The position numbers were made by a program, and so were the translations under genes. Positions 37,701 through 46,009 of a stretch of DNA of 62,827 nt are shown one piece after another; within the stretch, counting starts at the first letter, position 1; each line of letters opens with the position of its first letter. The DNA lies in the NCBI GenBank assembly GCA_038207585.1, contig JBBQZP010000027.1:1-62827 (forward strand). Reading direction: 5' to 3'. The notes below the pieces were generated by a model. That model searched no databases. It worked only from the letters and a program-made list of their open reading frames with translations, and was not told where the DNA came from. This DNA comes from JBBQZP01 sp038207585. GTDB lineage: Bacteria > Pseudomonadota > Alphaproteobacteria > Rhodobacterales > Rhodobacteraceae.

Positions 37701-40700
37701 CCCGGATGATGTGCTTGATCTGGCCGAATTTGCGGACCGGATCGCAGTTCTGTCGGATCGCCAGCTGTTGCTCTATCCTCAGGATGCGGAGATGCCTAAT
37801 CTTGAGATCGCCCTTCCTGCCGCGCAGATCGGTTGGAGCATCGGGGCTGACTTGAGCAGCGATCTGGTGCTTGTGGATGGTGATGTTGCCGCCCCGCGGG
37901 GAATTTACCGGATTGCCCCGGATCTGCGTGGAGACTTCACTTTGGACCGGGCCGCTTCGCGTTACGTCCCCGGCGATGACCGCGCCCATGCCATCGTTGC
38001 CGAAGGAAGCGGAGTCAAGATCCTGCGCATTGACCGTGCCATGAACAGCTGGAACTGCGCCTTTGTGACCGGAAGTGAGCCCGCATGTGACCTGCTGACC
38101 GGGCCGCCTATGGCTTTGTCTGAAGGCGATGTGCAGGCCTTTGATAGAGACCAACGAGTCCTTCTAACGGCAACCGACATCTGGCGACTGGACACTGCGT
38201 CGCGGCCGATCACCCGCGTGCAGGGGCCGGTGATCAACGACAGTGGGCGTCTGCTGAGGAACGGATCGGGGTTGCTTTACTGGGAAGGTCCGGGTCGCAC
38301 TTTGTGGAGTATTAAAGACGGCAAAGCTGCTCGTTTGGCCGACGATGTCCAGTTCATCCGCACAGCCGGTTCATACTTTGCCGCATTGGCGGGGGATCGG
38401 GTCTTCGGGCTCCGGGACGGGGCGATCCTCGCTACTGACCTGCCCGCCGGGCTGACAGATGACCAGATCAGAGATGTGCAGTTCACCTCGGCAGGACAGG
38501 TGTTTGCCTTGATCTCGGGCGGGGTCGTGGCCCGGCGCGGAGATGTTGCATCTGATCCCCTGCTTGCCTTTGCTGCCGATGCGAGAATCGTACTGCCGGT
38601 TCCCTATGGCACCGATGGCGCGCCGCAGCAATGGACCGAGGTTGCCGCTGATGGTCGTCTGTCGCTTCGCTTTGTCGGGCGATGTGAGACCCCGGCCCCG
38701 TTGCCCGCCCCGCCGCCACCTGAGGCGATCGGACCGCATCTGCCGCGCGTTGTTCCGCCTCCTGTCTTGGCGCCTTGCGCACAGCAAACCCGCCTGCCGC
38801 TGCGTCTTCAGCAGGATGAGGTCCTGATGGACATCGTGCGGGATCCTGCAGGCTCACTCCAGTTACTGACCAACCTGCGGGACGTGACACTGGCGACCTC
38901 TGGCACGGGCATCGCGCGGGAAACCGAGGCGCAACAGGCTAGAACCCTGGACAAGCTGCGCACCGACCGACCGACTGGCGGATTTCTCATGATTGATGGC
39001 CAGTCGTGGCTTAATCCGCCGGAGATCATACAGGGGCTCGTGCGCGGCGGTGAGTCCGAAAAGCAGCTTTCGCTGATACCGCGCACGTCATTGCCTGCAT
39101 TCGACACCGGTTGGCTGTCCTGGCAGCGCGACAGCCGCCAGATCCGCCTCTCGGGGGGCGCACAAACTGTCGATTTGCCTTTGGCTATGGCGCTGATCGG
39201 CGGGAAATTTCTACCGGCACAAGAGGCGCGGGCACAGCGATTGCCGGGTGGTGATATTGCCTGGATCATGGGCTCCGGGCTGTGGCACCAACAAGGAAAC
39301 CGGATCTGGCCTGTCGCATTGCTGCCGCAAAACTTGCCGCAGGGCATTGATCAGGGTGCTTTTTTCGGACCGCAGGCGCAGGTCGTCGCCAGTGACGGGG
39401 CGGTATCGCCCGTGCAATCGCTTCGGCGATTCAGCGTCGGGGGGCTGGACTTCGCCGTCGATCTTATTGCGGGCAGGGTTGTGGTCACGATCCCGATCGG
39501 AGGGCGGACAGTTGATGATGCGGCCGACCGGGGTTTTGTCCATGATAACCGCCTTGGCGTCGCCCAAGCCGCCAACGCCGCCTATTTCCTGACGCCAGCC
39601 GGGCTTGTTCCGCTTGACAATCTGGCGAGCGGCGTAGCGGCGGCTCTTGGTACAAGGCGCATCTTGGCCGAGGGGGGGGCGGTTCTTGCGGACACCGGGG
39701 CGGGGTGGCTGCGTCTTACAGACCCCCGAACGGGTTGGACGCCCAGTGGCGTTCCGTTTCAGGATGCGGAACTGGCCTCGGAAAACGGCAGGCACTGGGC
39801 ATTGCGGAAAGGGGCGGTGGTCATCACAGCCGCCGATGCCTGGCGCCTGTCCCGACAAGGGCTGGATTTCGATGCCGACCAACTGCTTGGCTTTGCTGCG
39901 ACGCCGGAGGTTGTCGTGGCGGTGACAAGGGCGGGCACCCATGCTGCACGGGACCTTGCCGGTTTGCAGGGCGCTTTGCCGCTGAGCGCCGCCGCGCCCG
40001 CGAGTTTGCCGCTGGATTCGCGCCGCGGCAAGGCGGGAAAGTCTGTGCTTTATTCCGGGGCTGGACAGGTTTGGGATGCAGGCGCCTGGCGCAATGCCGC
40101 ACAGGACGAACGTCTCTGGCAATCGCGCCATGCGGCCGATATTGACGGGATCGCTGTTGATTTCGCCCCCGCACCCCGCCTGACTGTCGAGGTTAGGACG
40201 ATCGGGAGTGATCTTCCGGCCCGTTTGCCCTTTGACTGGGGACGCGCGGGCGCAATGCCGTTTGACGAGGTGACGGCATTGCATGCCGATACCGGTGCAG
40301 GATCGTTGCTGGTTGGCACACGGCTGGGGATGAGGGTGCTGTCGCCAAGCGGTGGGGGCTACGCCAACGGGCCGATCCGGGTCCCGCAGCAATCGGGAAA
40401 GGCAATCGCAGCCGGCGTCCGTGCCGCGGGGCGACCGGACACCAACCCGGGCCGGATCGAGATAGAGTTTGACACAGGCGCATGCGCCTCCCTTCCGACT
40501 TTGGCCGATCTGCCGCAGCCCTGCGCAGCCGCTGCCAGCCTTCAGAGCCGTTTTGTCGCGCAGGATGACTTCTGGCATGTCTCGAAGACGACTGATGCGG
40601 TGCGCTGGGCCTATCTTGTTGACGGACTGCAAAGACCGCTGAACATGCCAATGGGCTTGCAGATGCCGCATGACCTGCTGTCGGACCGGATGGAATGTGC

Positions 40701-42981
40701 CGGTGTTGTGACCGAGCTTTGGTACGCAAGCTCCGTCCTCAGAATCGGGAACCGCCAGTTTGAACTGCCGCAAGTGAGCGCGCTGTATTGTCAGGCAGTT
40801 GACGCGCGGCTGGATGGCGGGTCGCAGTTGCGGGCCGGTCTTTATGCCGTTCTGCCGGGCGGTGCGGTGCGGTTCGACGGCAGCGGCTTTGTACCAATTT
40901 CAGGAGCCGAAGCCGCAGCATTAGCAGACCGGCGTTCGGGGCGCGTGGTGCAGGAAAGCGGCAAATTGCGCTATGGGCTAGAGGCGGGCGCGGTGGTCAC
41001 CGATCATCTGTCGCTGGCGGGTGACTGGCGCGAGACCCCGTGGTCGGGCGGGAGGATGACACTGGACCAGCCCAAAGCGCTGGCCTGGCGCGGCGGCCTG
41101 CAGTTTGTCACGGATGCCGGTGTTGTCGATGCTAAAGGCGGTACTCTGGATGCGGCGACGGTGCTGGTAATGGCGGGGGATGCGGCAGAAACGCTCGCGC
41201 GCTGTGATATGCTGCAGGCCGAGGCGCTTGACGGGCGTAGCCATGGCCTGCCTGCCACCACGGGCGCGCCATTGCGGCTGTATTGCCGGAATGGCAGCTG
41301 GATGGAGGGGGTGACTGATGGCACCCGAGACCGTGGGACATTCCAGACTGCAACCGCAGCCGGGAGCACACGTGATCTCGTTGCCGTGACGGATCTGTGG
41401 TCTGCCAGTGCAGGGTATGGCGTGGACGGCTTGCCGCAATCAGTGGCATTCACTTTCCGTAACGAGCCTGCCCGGCTGGGTGCGGGGCGCTTTGACTTTG
41501 ACACCCTGCAAGAAATCGCCGCGCCCTTTGGCGGTCAGATCGAGATGCTGACTGACAGCGGCTGGTGGCGCGCCCCGGTTGCAGATGCCGCCTTGCGCAA
41601 GACCCTGCGACCTGCCGCCCCTGTCCCGCCCCGCACTGTGACGGGCCTTGCACAAGACCTGTCGCGGCGGTCGGGCGAGGCTGGTCTTTGCCTGACCACC
41701 GACGATGGCCGGGCGCAGTTCTGGGCGCAGGGTGCAGCACTGGAAGCCGCAAGCGCCTGCCGGGATGACCGGGGGCGCGACAGACTTTGGCAATGGTGGA
41801 ATGAGGGCGGACAGCCGCACGCGGCCGGCTCCAGCCTGAACGGCGTATTGCTGGAGCGCGCCCTGGTGGCGGGGCGATTCTCGGATGTGGTATTGTCCGG
41901 GCCGCCGATTGTTGCGGACGACGGGTCGTTACTGGTGCCGGGCGGGCTGGGCGTTCTGGTGCTCGATCCGTCAAAAGGGGTCACGCGCGGCATTTATGCT
42001 CTGGATGGCTCAGGCGTTCTGACACGGACGGGTTCTGGAAAGCCAGTCTGGCTTGCCCGCACCGGACCCGTCGAGCTTTCGGGGGAAGGCAGGGCGCTTG
42101 CGGCAGAGGACCTGTCGTGTCAGGCGCTGCCCGAGTTCAGTGCGCAGTTGCCCGAAGGCACCAGTATCCTTCGGCTGAATGCCGGTGGGCCGGGATGGTT
42201 GCACGCACTGATTGGCGGCGCGGATGGGCGGATGCAAGCGCTCGTCGATTGCAACAATGCCGCACAAAGCCGCTTGTGGAGCAGCCGCCACGATGTGTCT
42301 GACCACAGCCGCAGCGTGTCTCTGGGCAGCCGCCGCATCAGCCTGCTACAAGTCGGGCTGGTTCCCGGCAGCGTGGTGCTGTCGGATGGGCAGAGGGATG
42401 CCGTCGTGGGGGGCGGGCCGGAGGTTGCGGATCTGAGGGGTCTTGCAACGACGGCGACGGGGGATGCGATGTTTGTCATTGATGACAAGCGCTTGATTTC
42501 AATCAGCCTCGCGCCCGCGATCAGTTATCTGGCCTCGACCGGCGCGGTGCCGCAGTCTGCTCCGCCCGCGAACGCCCCGCCCGCAAGAGACCCGCCCCCA
42601 AGCGCCCCGGCGAAATCTGCTGCTCCCCCAGAGCAATCGCCTGATGCGGCGGCCGCTCCGCGACCGCCTGCCGGGAGTTCTGGAGCGGTCCACTCGGTTC
42701 CGGCACGCCAGCCGGATACTGCTTCCCCACCGGTTCCGGCCCCGCCTCCGCTGGGCTCACCCGCGTCGGCAACTTCCGAGGCGGATGAGCCGTCTTTTGA
42801 TCCGGCTGCTGTGCAGGGCGCCCTTGAGCGGGCATTGTCGCGCCCGATTGAAACGGACGGCATTATTGGGCCGCGCAGTCGCGCCGCGATCGCAGATTGG
42901 CAGCGGCAGATTGGCGGCGAGGGAACGGGCTTCCTGTCTGCCGCACAGTTGGCACTTTTGCTGACAAGGGGCGGCGGATGA
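34708..42981 (+). CDS. giant membrane-anchored beta-propeller-like protein with peptidoglycan-binding domain (operon gene 12)
   Basis: 2757 residues. A short cytoplasmic N-terminus and one helix (about 38-58) precede some 2500 residues of repeated beta-type segments rich in DG, GxLWR and W...DG turns, like many stacked WD/kelch-type propellers. Cysteines come in close pairs (for example DCTKGVC and CDTGVAGC), as in periplasmic proteins with disulfides. A Pro-rich linker (about 2600-2690) leads to a C-terminal PG_binding_1-like domain with ETDGIIGPRSRAAIADWQ. I infer a periplasmic scaffold tied to both inner membrane and cell wall. ATGA overlaps at both ends. Confidence 0.85.
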   Translation: MTSLIDIRQSAMRKDQTDADAALMLSGPRQRIDPGLGAVLLMLALVAMAGAWLAASWLDVSGHLDPPVVAGIEDRRILTDYRDNPSPMVDLIALGDDLLIGHQDGSIDVFDTGGQLFDTEALPRSAALSGDLALLSVDCTKGVCAEGQSETAYALTSKGGLAARANGAWKMVLGDMAFLGSDGRPVEQADLRGWAVSEDGSLVLADAGDKGLGLFDQRDGSWQTGPPLAGVTQGPLFHKGAFWLGSPTGLYRVAAAGGRAQWATGVVPGTEGEILDLAPGMGSSDLLVLRRGACDTGVAGCLSLLKVSSSGGVSPLMQETEAHPDLNDSGLKHVVMQGTDLLAIGSAGVHRYEAVTRKWVLVDPQEPTTWFAGADGERFHVSLPDRVITLEQGRISAEVTLDAPLVQILPGDGRELFGLDRKGRVLSLTAPEATVLAPVDSGVPPDVRFTTALALNQMLVALGQQGALIHDTQSRRYSFIPAQQMPPLPLADAILVPTGAGQIWLVSRRDGSIWTVTVEGDFPAKRISAKANGSAGFSVVQARRNGSILELVGTDGQVLRMSGDGSFTALAGDPLPGSFTPVSITTDGAQFIFTNGSVLWAYRPGARGWIGPIGPPQGTRLTDLSFGSDHLFSLNDGGIVHELRESVWQAVAGGPQKAAFGSEALEDAMVAGSALYLAGGGQVQSYLPAERRFDQLWQKPGRAAEILSVENGVPLWTNSAGLYLGEKEYYGGPAFLDGWLGASGPVAMGQTGSSLFVAGPGGCRFLGQSAPTGEMRDVVQLNPGRLLVRTTAGTGIYEPELHRWLGASVSGLAPESRLLKLGAHLVRLDPDGLASVPIASIPLIDSCETTGVSIDWSASASGVQASLVDGAPEGLVLAANGSLLRWRDGQFVPEASAPGAGPQMDEVMRAYPQGDGLLALTPEALWRYDFAKRQWSEWRFQGAPSQVSQVDLVPDSAKVSITLWDGTGAPMGAESDLTGDTISFSPLRRPVLPQISIAPDDVLDLAEFADRIAVLSDRQLLLYPQDAEMPNLEIALPAAQIGWSIGADLSSDLVLVDGDVAAPRGIYRIAPDLRGDFTLDRAASRYVPGDDRAHAIVAEGSGVKILRIDRAMNSWNCAFVTGSEPACDLLTGPPMALSEGDVQAFDRDQRVLLTATDIWRLDTASRPITRVQGPVINDSGRLLRNGSGLLYWEGPGRTLWSIKDGKAARLADDVQFIRTAGSYFAALAGDRVFGLRDGAILATDLPAGLTDDQIRDVQFTSAGQVFALISGGVVARRGDVASDPLLAFAADARIVLPVPYGTDGAPQQWTEVAADGRLSLRFVGRCETPAPLPAPPPPEAIGPHLPRVVPPPVLAPCAQQTRLPLRLQQDEVLMDIVRDPAGSLQLLTNLRDVTLATSGTGIARETEAQQARTLDKLRTDRPTGGFLMIDGQSWLNPPEIIQGLVRGGESEKQLSLIPRTSLPAFDTGWLSWQRDSRQIRLSGGAQTVDLPLAMALIGGKFLPAQEARAQRLPGGDIAWIMGSGLWHQQGNRIWPVALLPQNLPQGIDQGAFFGPQAQVVASDGAVSPVQSLRRFSVGGLDFAVDLIAGRVVVTIPIGGRTVDDAADRGFVHDNRLGVAQAANAAYFLTPAGLVPLDNLASGVAAALGTRRILAEGGAVLADTGAGWLRLTDPRTGWTPSGVPFQDAELASENGRHWALRKGAVVITAADAWRLSRQGLDFDADQLLGFAATPEVVVAVTRAGTHAARDLAGLQGALPLSAAAPASLPLDSRRGKAGKSVLYSGAGQVWDAGAWRNAAQDERLWQSRHAADIDGIAVDFAPAPRLTVEVRTIGSDLPARLPFDWGRAGAMPFDEVTALHADTGAGSLLVGTRLGMRVLSPSGGGYANGPIRVPQQSGKAIAAGVRAAGRPDTNPGRIEIEFDTGACASLPTLADLPQPCAAAASLQSRFVAQDDFWHVSKTTDAVRWAYLVDGLQRPLNMPMGLQMPHDLLSDRMECAGVVTELWYASSVLRIGNRQFELPQVSALYCQAVDARLDGGSQLRAGLYAVLPGGAVRFDGSGFVPISGAEAAALADRRSGRVVQESGKLRYGLEAGAVVTDHLSLAGDWRETPWSGGRMTLDQPKALAWRGGLQFVTDAGVVDAKGGTLDAATVLVMAGDAAETLARCDMLQAEALDGRSHGLPATTGAPLRLYCRNGSWMEGVTDGTRDRGTFQTATAAGSTRDLVAVTDLWSASAGYGVDGLPQSVAFTFRNEPARLGAGRFDFDTLQEIAAPFGGQIEMLTDSGWWRAPVADAALRKTLRPAAPVPPRTVTGLAQDLSRRSGEAGLCLTTDDGRAQFWAQGAALEAASACRDDRGRDRLWQWWNEGGQPHAAGSSLNGVLLERALVAGRFSDVVLSGPPIVADDGSLLVPGGLGVLVLDPSKGVTRGIYALDGSGVLTRTGSGKPVWLARTGPVELSGEGRALAAEDLSCQALPEFSAQLPEGTSILRLNAGGPGWLHALIGGADGRMQALVDCNNAAQSRLWSSRHDVSDHSRSVSLGSRRISLLQVGLVPGSVVLSDGQRDAVVGGGPEVADLRGLATTATGDAMFVIDDKRLISISLAPAISYLASTGAVPQSAPPANAPPARDPPPSAPAKSAAPPEQSPDAAAAPRPPAGSSGAVHSVPARQPDTASPPVPAPPPLGSPASATSEADEPSFDPAAVQGALERALSRPIETDGIIGPRSRAAIADWQRQIGGEGTGFLSAAQLALLLTRGGG

Positions 42982-44687
42982 ACAACACCGCCCTACCGAT
43001 GACCAGAACGATCGAAGCCTCGGGGCCTCTCATGTTCCGTCGGGCCGATGAGGCTGTTCCTGAGGGCTATCATCCGTTTGGACCGGTCTGGGCGATGGCC
43101 GTTCCGGTAGACCTGCTACCCGCAGGGTTGAGTGAACGTCCGACCGGGCAGGCCTTTGTTATGCCGACGGCTGTTCCTGCGCTTCGTAATCGGCTTCAGG
43201 CCTTCTGGGAGGCTGAAACCGATGCCCTGCTGCCAAAGACGCCGCCACATTGGCCTTTGTCAGTTGCAGGCATATCAAGTGGGACCGCTCTTTTGCAGCC
43301 GGTGACAATAGAGGCGGCGCGCGGCGATCAGATCGCTGCCCATGCCGCCCGGCGTGCCGCGCAGCGACACCTTGCGCCCGGCGTCCCCTCCTTTGCCGAT
43401 CTGATCCTGCGCCAGATTGCGGTGCTGCATCTGCCCTCTGCGGCCGAGGCGGTGCTTGACCGGACGACAGGCGGCGATTGGGTGCTGGAATTCCGCGAGA
43501 TCGGGTCAATGGGGCACCTTCTAGATGATCTCTTCTGGGATAAGCCGGACAAGCGGGCCAAGAGAGCCCATCTCGAATGCAGGCCTACAGCGACAGCACC
43601 AGAGGCATCCGGCGTACTGACGGCGTTGGCGCGGGCGGTGCAACTTGCGCATCTTGCCGTGGCCTGCGGTCTTGATCCGCAAAGTCGTCTTCGTGTTGAG
43701 GTCAGCCACACCGGGTTAGGCGCCAGGGCGTTGACGTTGACCTTGCAGCCGCAAGATCGTGGCTTGCCCTTCGCCCGATTGGCGCATCAGCTTGCCGGAT
43801 CGTTGAAGAAGCATGGGGGGTTCAAGGAAGAACTTCATGGACTGCCCTGCAATCCGAAACTGGAGGAAATTTACAAGACTCCCACAGCAACAACAAAGAA
43901 AAGGCCGCCTGATACGGCCGAACCCTTGCGTTGGAATCCCCAAGGCGGCGAGGCGGACTTGCATTGGGTTTATTCCGGCGACAGGGCAACATCGGAGCGT
44001 TACCCGTCCGGACTGCCGTTTGCGCTTGCTCCATACGACCCTGTGGTGTGGGTGCCGCAGGACAGGGCGCGCACCTTCCGTGACCTATCGTTGCACGAAC
44101 GCGGTGCCTATGTGGAATGGCTAATGGGTCCGCGCCGCACAGAAGGCTTCAGTTCGGTGTTCGCTGATCTCTATTTTCAGGGGCTGGAACACCATATTCT
44201 TGCCGACGCCCCTTCAACACAAGAACTCGAAGCCCTGGTGAAGGAAGTTCGGCACATTCGGGTGCTGATCGGTCCGGAAGACCGGCTGGCAGCGCAGATT
44301 GCATCTTTGCTGGACTGGCTTGCTGCCACCGGCAGATGCGCCACCGGGCCGCTGTCTGCCGAAGGGCCGCTGACTTGTCTGGCCATACTGGGCAGGGCGG
44401 TTGCGCAAGGACGGCCGCTTGATCCGTCGGATCTGTCTGTTATGCTGCGGGTGTCGGGATGGGCGGACAAAAGGCCCGGGACGGATTCCGCTGATTGGTC
44501 TGGTGCCGTGTTTGTGTCCCCGCCGGCAAAGCCGCTTGTGGCGCGGTATCTCTCGCGCAGCGGGTTGTGCGATGTCGGGCGTCTTGTGTTCCAGCATGGA
44601 GGCGTCGTCATTCCCGATCTGCGCGCATCGGCCAGGTTGCGGATGTTGCTGATGCCAGATGCGGAAAGGACAGAGGAGCAGTCATGA
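42978..44687 (+). CDS. TerB-N-like domain protein (operon gene 13)
   Basis: 569 residues; ATG at 42978 overlaps the stop of the giant gene. Residues about 350-480 contain RTFRDLSLHERGAYVEWLMGPRR...FADLYFQGLEHHILAD...ELEALVKEVRHIRVL, which fits the TerB-N pattern (helical domain around a LYFxGLExR/H motif). TerB-N proteins occur with Ter-type stress response genes that also use vWA and MoxR-like parts. The N-terminal half is uncharacterised. No membrane segment. Confidence 0.72.
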   Translation: MNNTALPMTRTIEASGPLMFRRADEAVPEGYHPFGPVWAMAVPVDLLPAGLSERPTGQAFVMPTAVPALRNRLQAFWEAETDALLPKTPPHWPLSVAGISSGTALLQPVTIEAARGDQIAAHAARRAAQRHLAPGVPSFADLILRQIAVLHLPSAAEAVLDRTTGGDWVLEFREIGSMGHLLDDLFWDKPDKRAKRAHLECRPTATAPEASGVLTALARAVQLAHLAVACGLDPQSRLRVEVSHTGLGARALTLTLQPQDRGLPFARLAHQLAGSLKKHGGFKEELHGLPCNPKLEEIYKTPTATTKKRPPDTAEPLRWNPQGGEADLHWVYSGDRATSERYPSGLPFALAPYDPVVWVPQDRARTFRDLSLHERGAYVEWLMGPRRTEGFSSVFADLYFQGLEHHILADAPSTQELEALVKEVRHIRVLIGPEDRLAAQIASLLDWLAATGRCATGPLSAEGPLTCLAILGRAVAQGRPLDPSDLSVMLRVSGWADKRPGTDSADWSGAVFVSPPAKPLVARYLSRSGLCDVGRLVFQHGGVVIPDLRASARLRMLLMPDAERTEEQS

Positions 44688-44932
44688 CCGGCACCAGCAA
44701 CCGTCTCGTTAAGTTCGTCGTTCTGGTGGCGATTTTGGCAATAGTCTTGAAACAGGCGATCCTTAAGATGGCCGCGCCACTTATTCACTTGGTTAGGTTC
44801 TGTGGAATACGGGTGATATTCTGGCTGCTTCGCTCCAAGCCCGCCGTGCCCGACAAGCCGCCGCTCCTTACGCTGGAGCAACTTGAAGATAATATGATAG
44901 TCCGACCCGCGCTGACGTGGGAGAAGCGTTAA
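44684..44932 (+). CDS. small single-pass membrane protein (operon gene 14)
   Basis: 82 residues, ATGA overlap with gene 13. A hydrophobic helix covers about residues 8-50, possibly two short segments, followed by a polar tail with PDKPPLLTLEQLEDN. Last gene of the operon; no family recognised. Its coupling to gene 13 supports that it is real. Confidence 0.72.
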   Translation: MTGTSNRLVKFVVLVAILAIVLKQAILKMAAPLIHLVRFCGIRVIFWLLRSKPAVPDKPPLLTLEQLEDNMIVRPALTWEKR

Positions 44933-45027
44933 TTCTGTTTGGCGTAACCTGTTTCCGCGAACTTCTTGGCTTGCGTCAGATAAAATGCGGCGCGGCTGGG
45001 TGGGCACGATACAGGACATGAACCCTA

Positions 45028-45880
45028 GGGTCAGGACCCACTGATCTTTCACTTTTGGCATGATTTAGGCTCCGCAAGGAGACCGATCAATGAACAACCT
45101 TTTCTGGCTGACGGACGCGCAGATGATGCGTCTGGAACCGTTCTTCCCAAAGAGCCATGGCAAGCCGAGGGTCGATGACCGGCGCGTGTTGAGCGGCATA
45201 ATGTTCATCAATCGCAATGGCTTGCGGTGGTGCGATGCGCCCGGGGAATATGGTCCATCGAAGACGCTCTACAATCGCTGGAAGCGATGGGGCGACAAGG
45301 GCATCTTCGCTCGGATGATGGAAGGTCTGGCGTCAGAGGCGGTGGTGCCAAAGACGGTGATGATCGACGCGACCTACTTGAAGGCGCACCGCACGGCGAC
45401 CAGCCTGCGGTCGAAAAAGGAGGGTCTGACGACCAAAGGGGCCGTCTGATCGGGCGCACGAAGCGTGGCATGAACACCAAGCTGCATGCGGTTACGGATG
45501 CCGAGGGACGGCCGATCCGCTTCTTCATGACGGCAGGTCAGGTCAGCGATTACACCGGCGCGGCGGCCCTGCTGGGCAGTCCGCCAAGGGCGGAGTGGCT
45601 GCTGGCCGACCGGGGTTATGATGCCGACTGGTTCAGGGATGCGTTGAAATGCAAGGGGATAAGGCCCTGCATCCCGGGCCGGAAGTTGCGCGGCAAACCC
45701 GTCAAGCACGACAAGCGCCGCTACAAACGCCGCAACAGGATCGAGATCGTGTTCGGACGCTTGAAGGATTGGCGACACGTCGCAACCCGATACGACAGGT
45801 GTCCAAAGGTCTTTCTCTCCGCTGTCGCCCTCGGTGCATCCGTCTTGTTCTGGCTATGAAACAAGAACGAGTCCTGACCC
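45028..45880 (+). mobile_element. IS5-family (IS427 group) insertion sequence
   Basis: Terminal inverted repeats GGGTCAGGAC (45028) and GTCCTGACCC (45880), flanked by CTA and TAA, which fits the TA-type target of this group. About 853 bp. It lies between the 14-gene operon and the lipase-protease-STAND operon. Both transposase frames look intact, so it may be recent. Confidence 0.88.
45090..45859 (+). CDS. IS5-family transposase, two frames joined by -1 frameshift
   Basis: Frame A runs 45090-45449 and starts with NNLFWLTDAQMMRLEPFFPKSHGKPRVDDRRVLSGI, the usual N-terminus. Frame B continues to 45859 with KGGSDDQRGRLIGRTKRGMNTKLHAVTD, the catalytic LADRGYDAD and the RNRIEIVFGRLKDWR Glu motif. 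A run AAAAAG at 45414-45419 followed by GAGG is a likely slip site for the -1 shift that makes the full transposase. The DDE residues are present. Confidence 0.9.
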
Positions 45881-46009
45881 TAAGCATAAGTGTCGCCGAA
45901 AAGGAGTGTAGCCCTTAGGTTGAACTGAAATACCCGTGCTCACCGTGCCACTTGCGAGAATCGACATTTTCATCCACCTTTCACCACGTTAAGCAAGGGG
46001 AGAGACTGA

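Noticed and set aside
39211..40773. 520-codon open frame antisense to the giant gene
   Set aside because: Same mirror effect. No start signal and no recognisable protein.
19152..44932. Calling the operon a vWA-MoxR-VMAP ternary system
   Set aside because: Those systems are small and centre on a VMAP protein with an effector domain. No such protein is seen; the set here is different and much larger.
44933..45027. Minus-strand peptide ending ...AAFYLTQAKKFAETGYAKQN, possibly the tail of a gene cut by the IS5 element
   Set aside because: Only about 30 codons remain, and the other side of the IS does not continue it in frame, so it is too weak to list as a gene.
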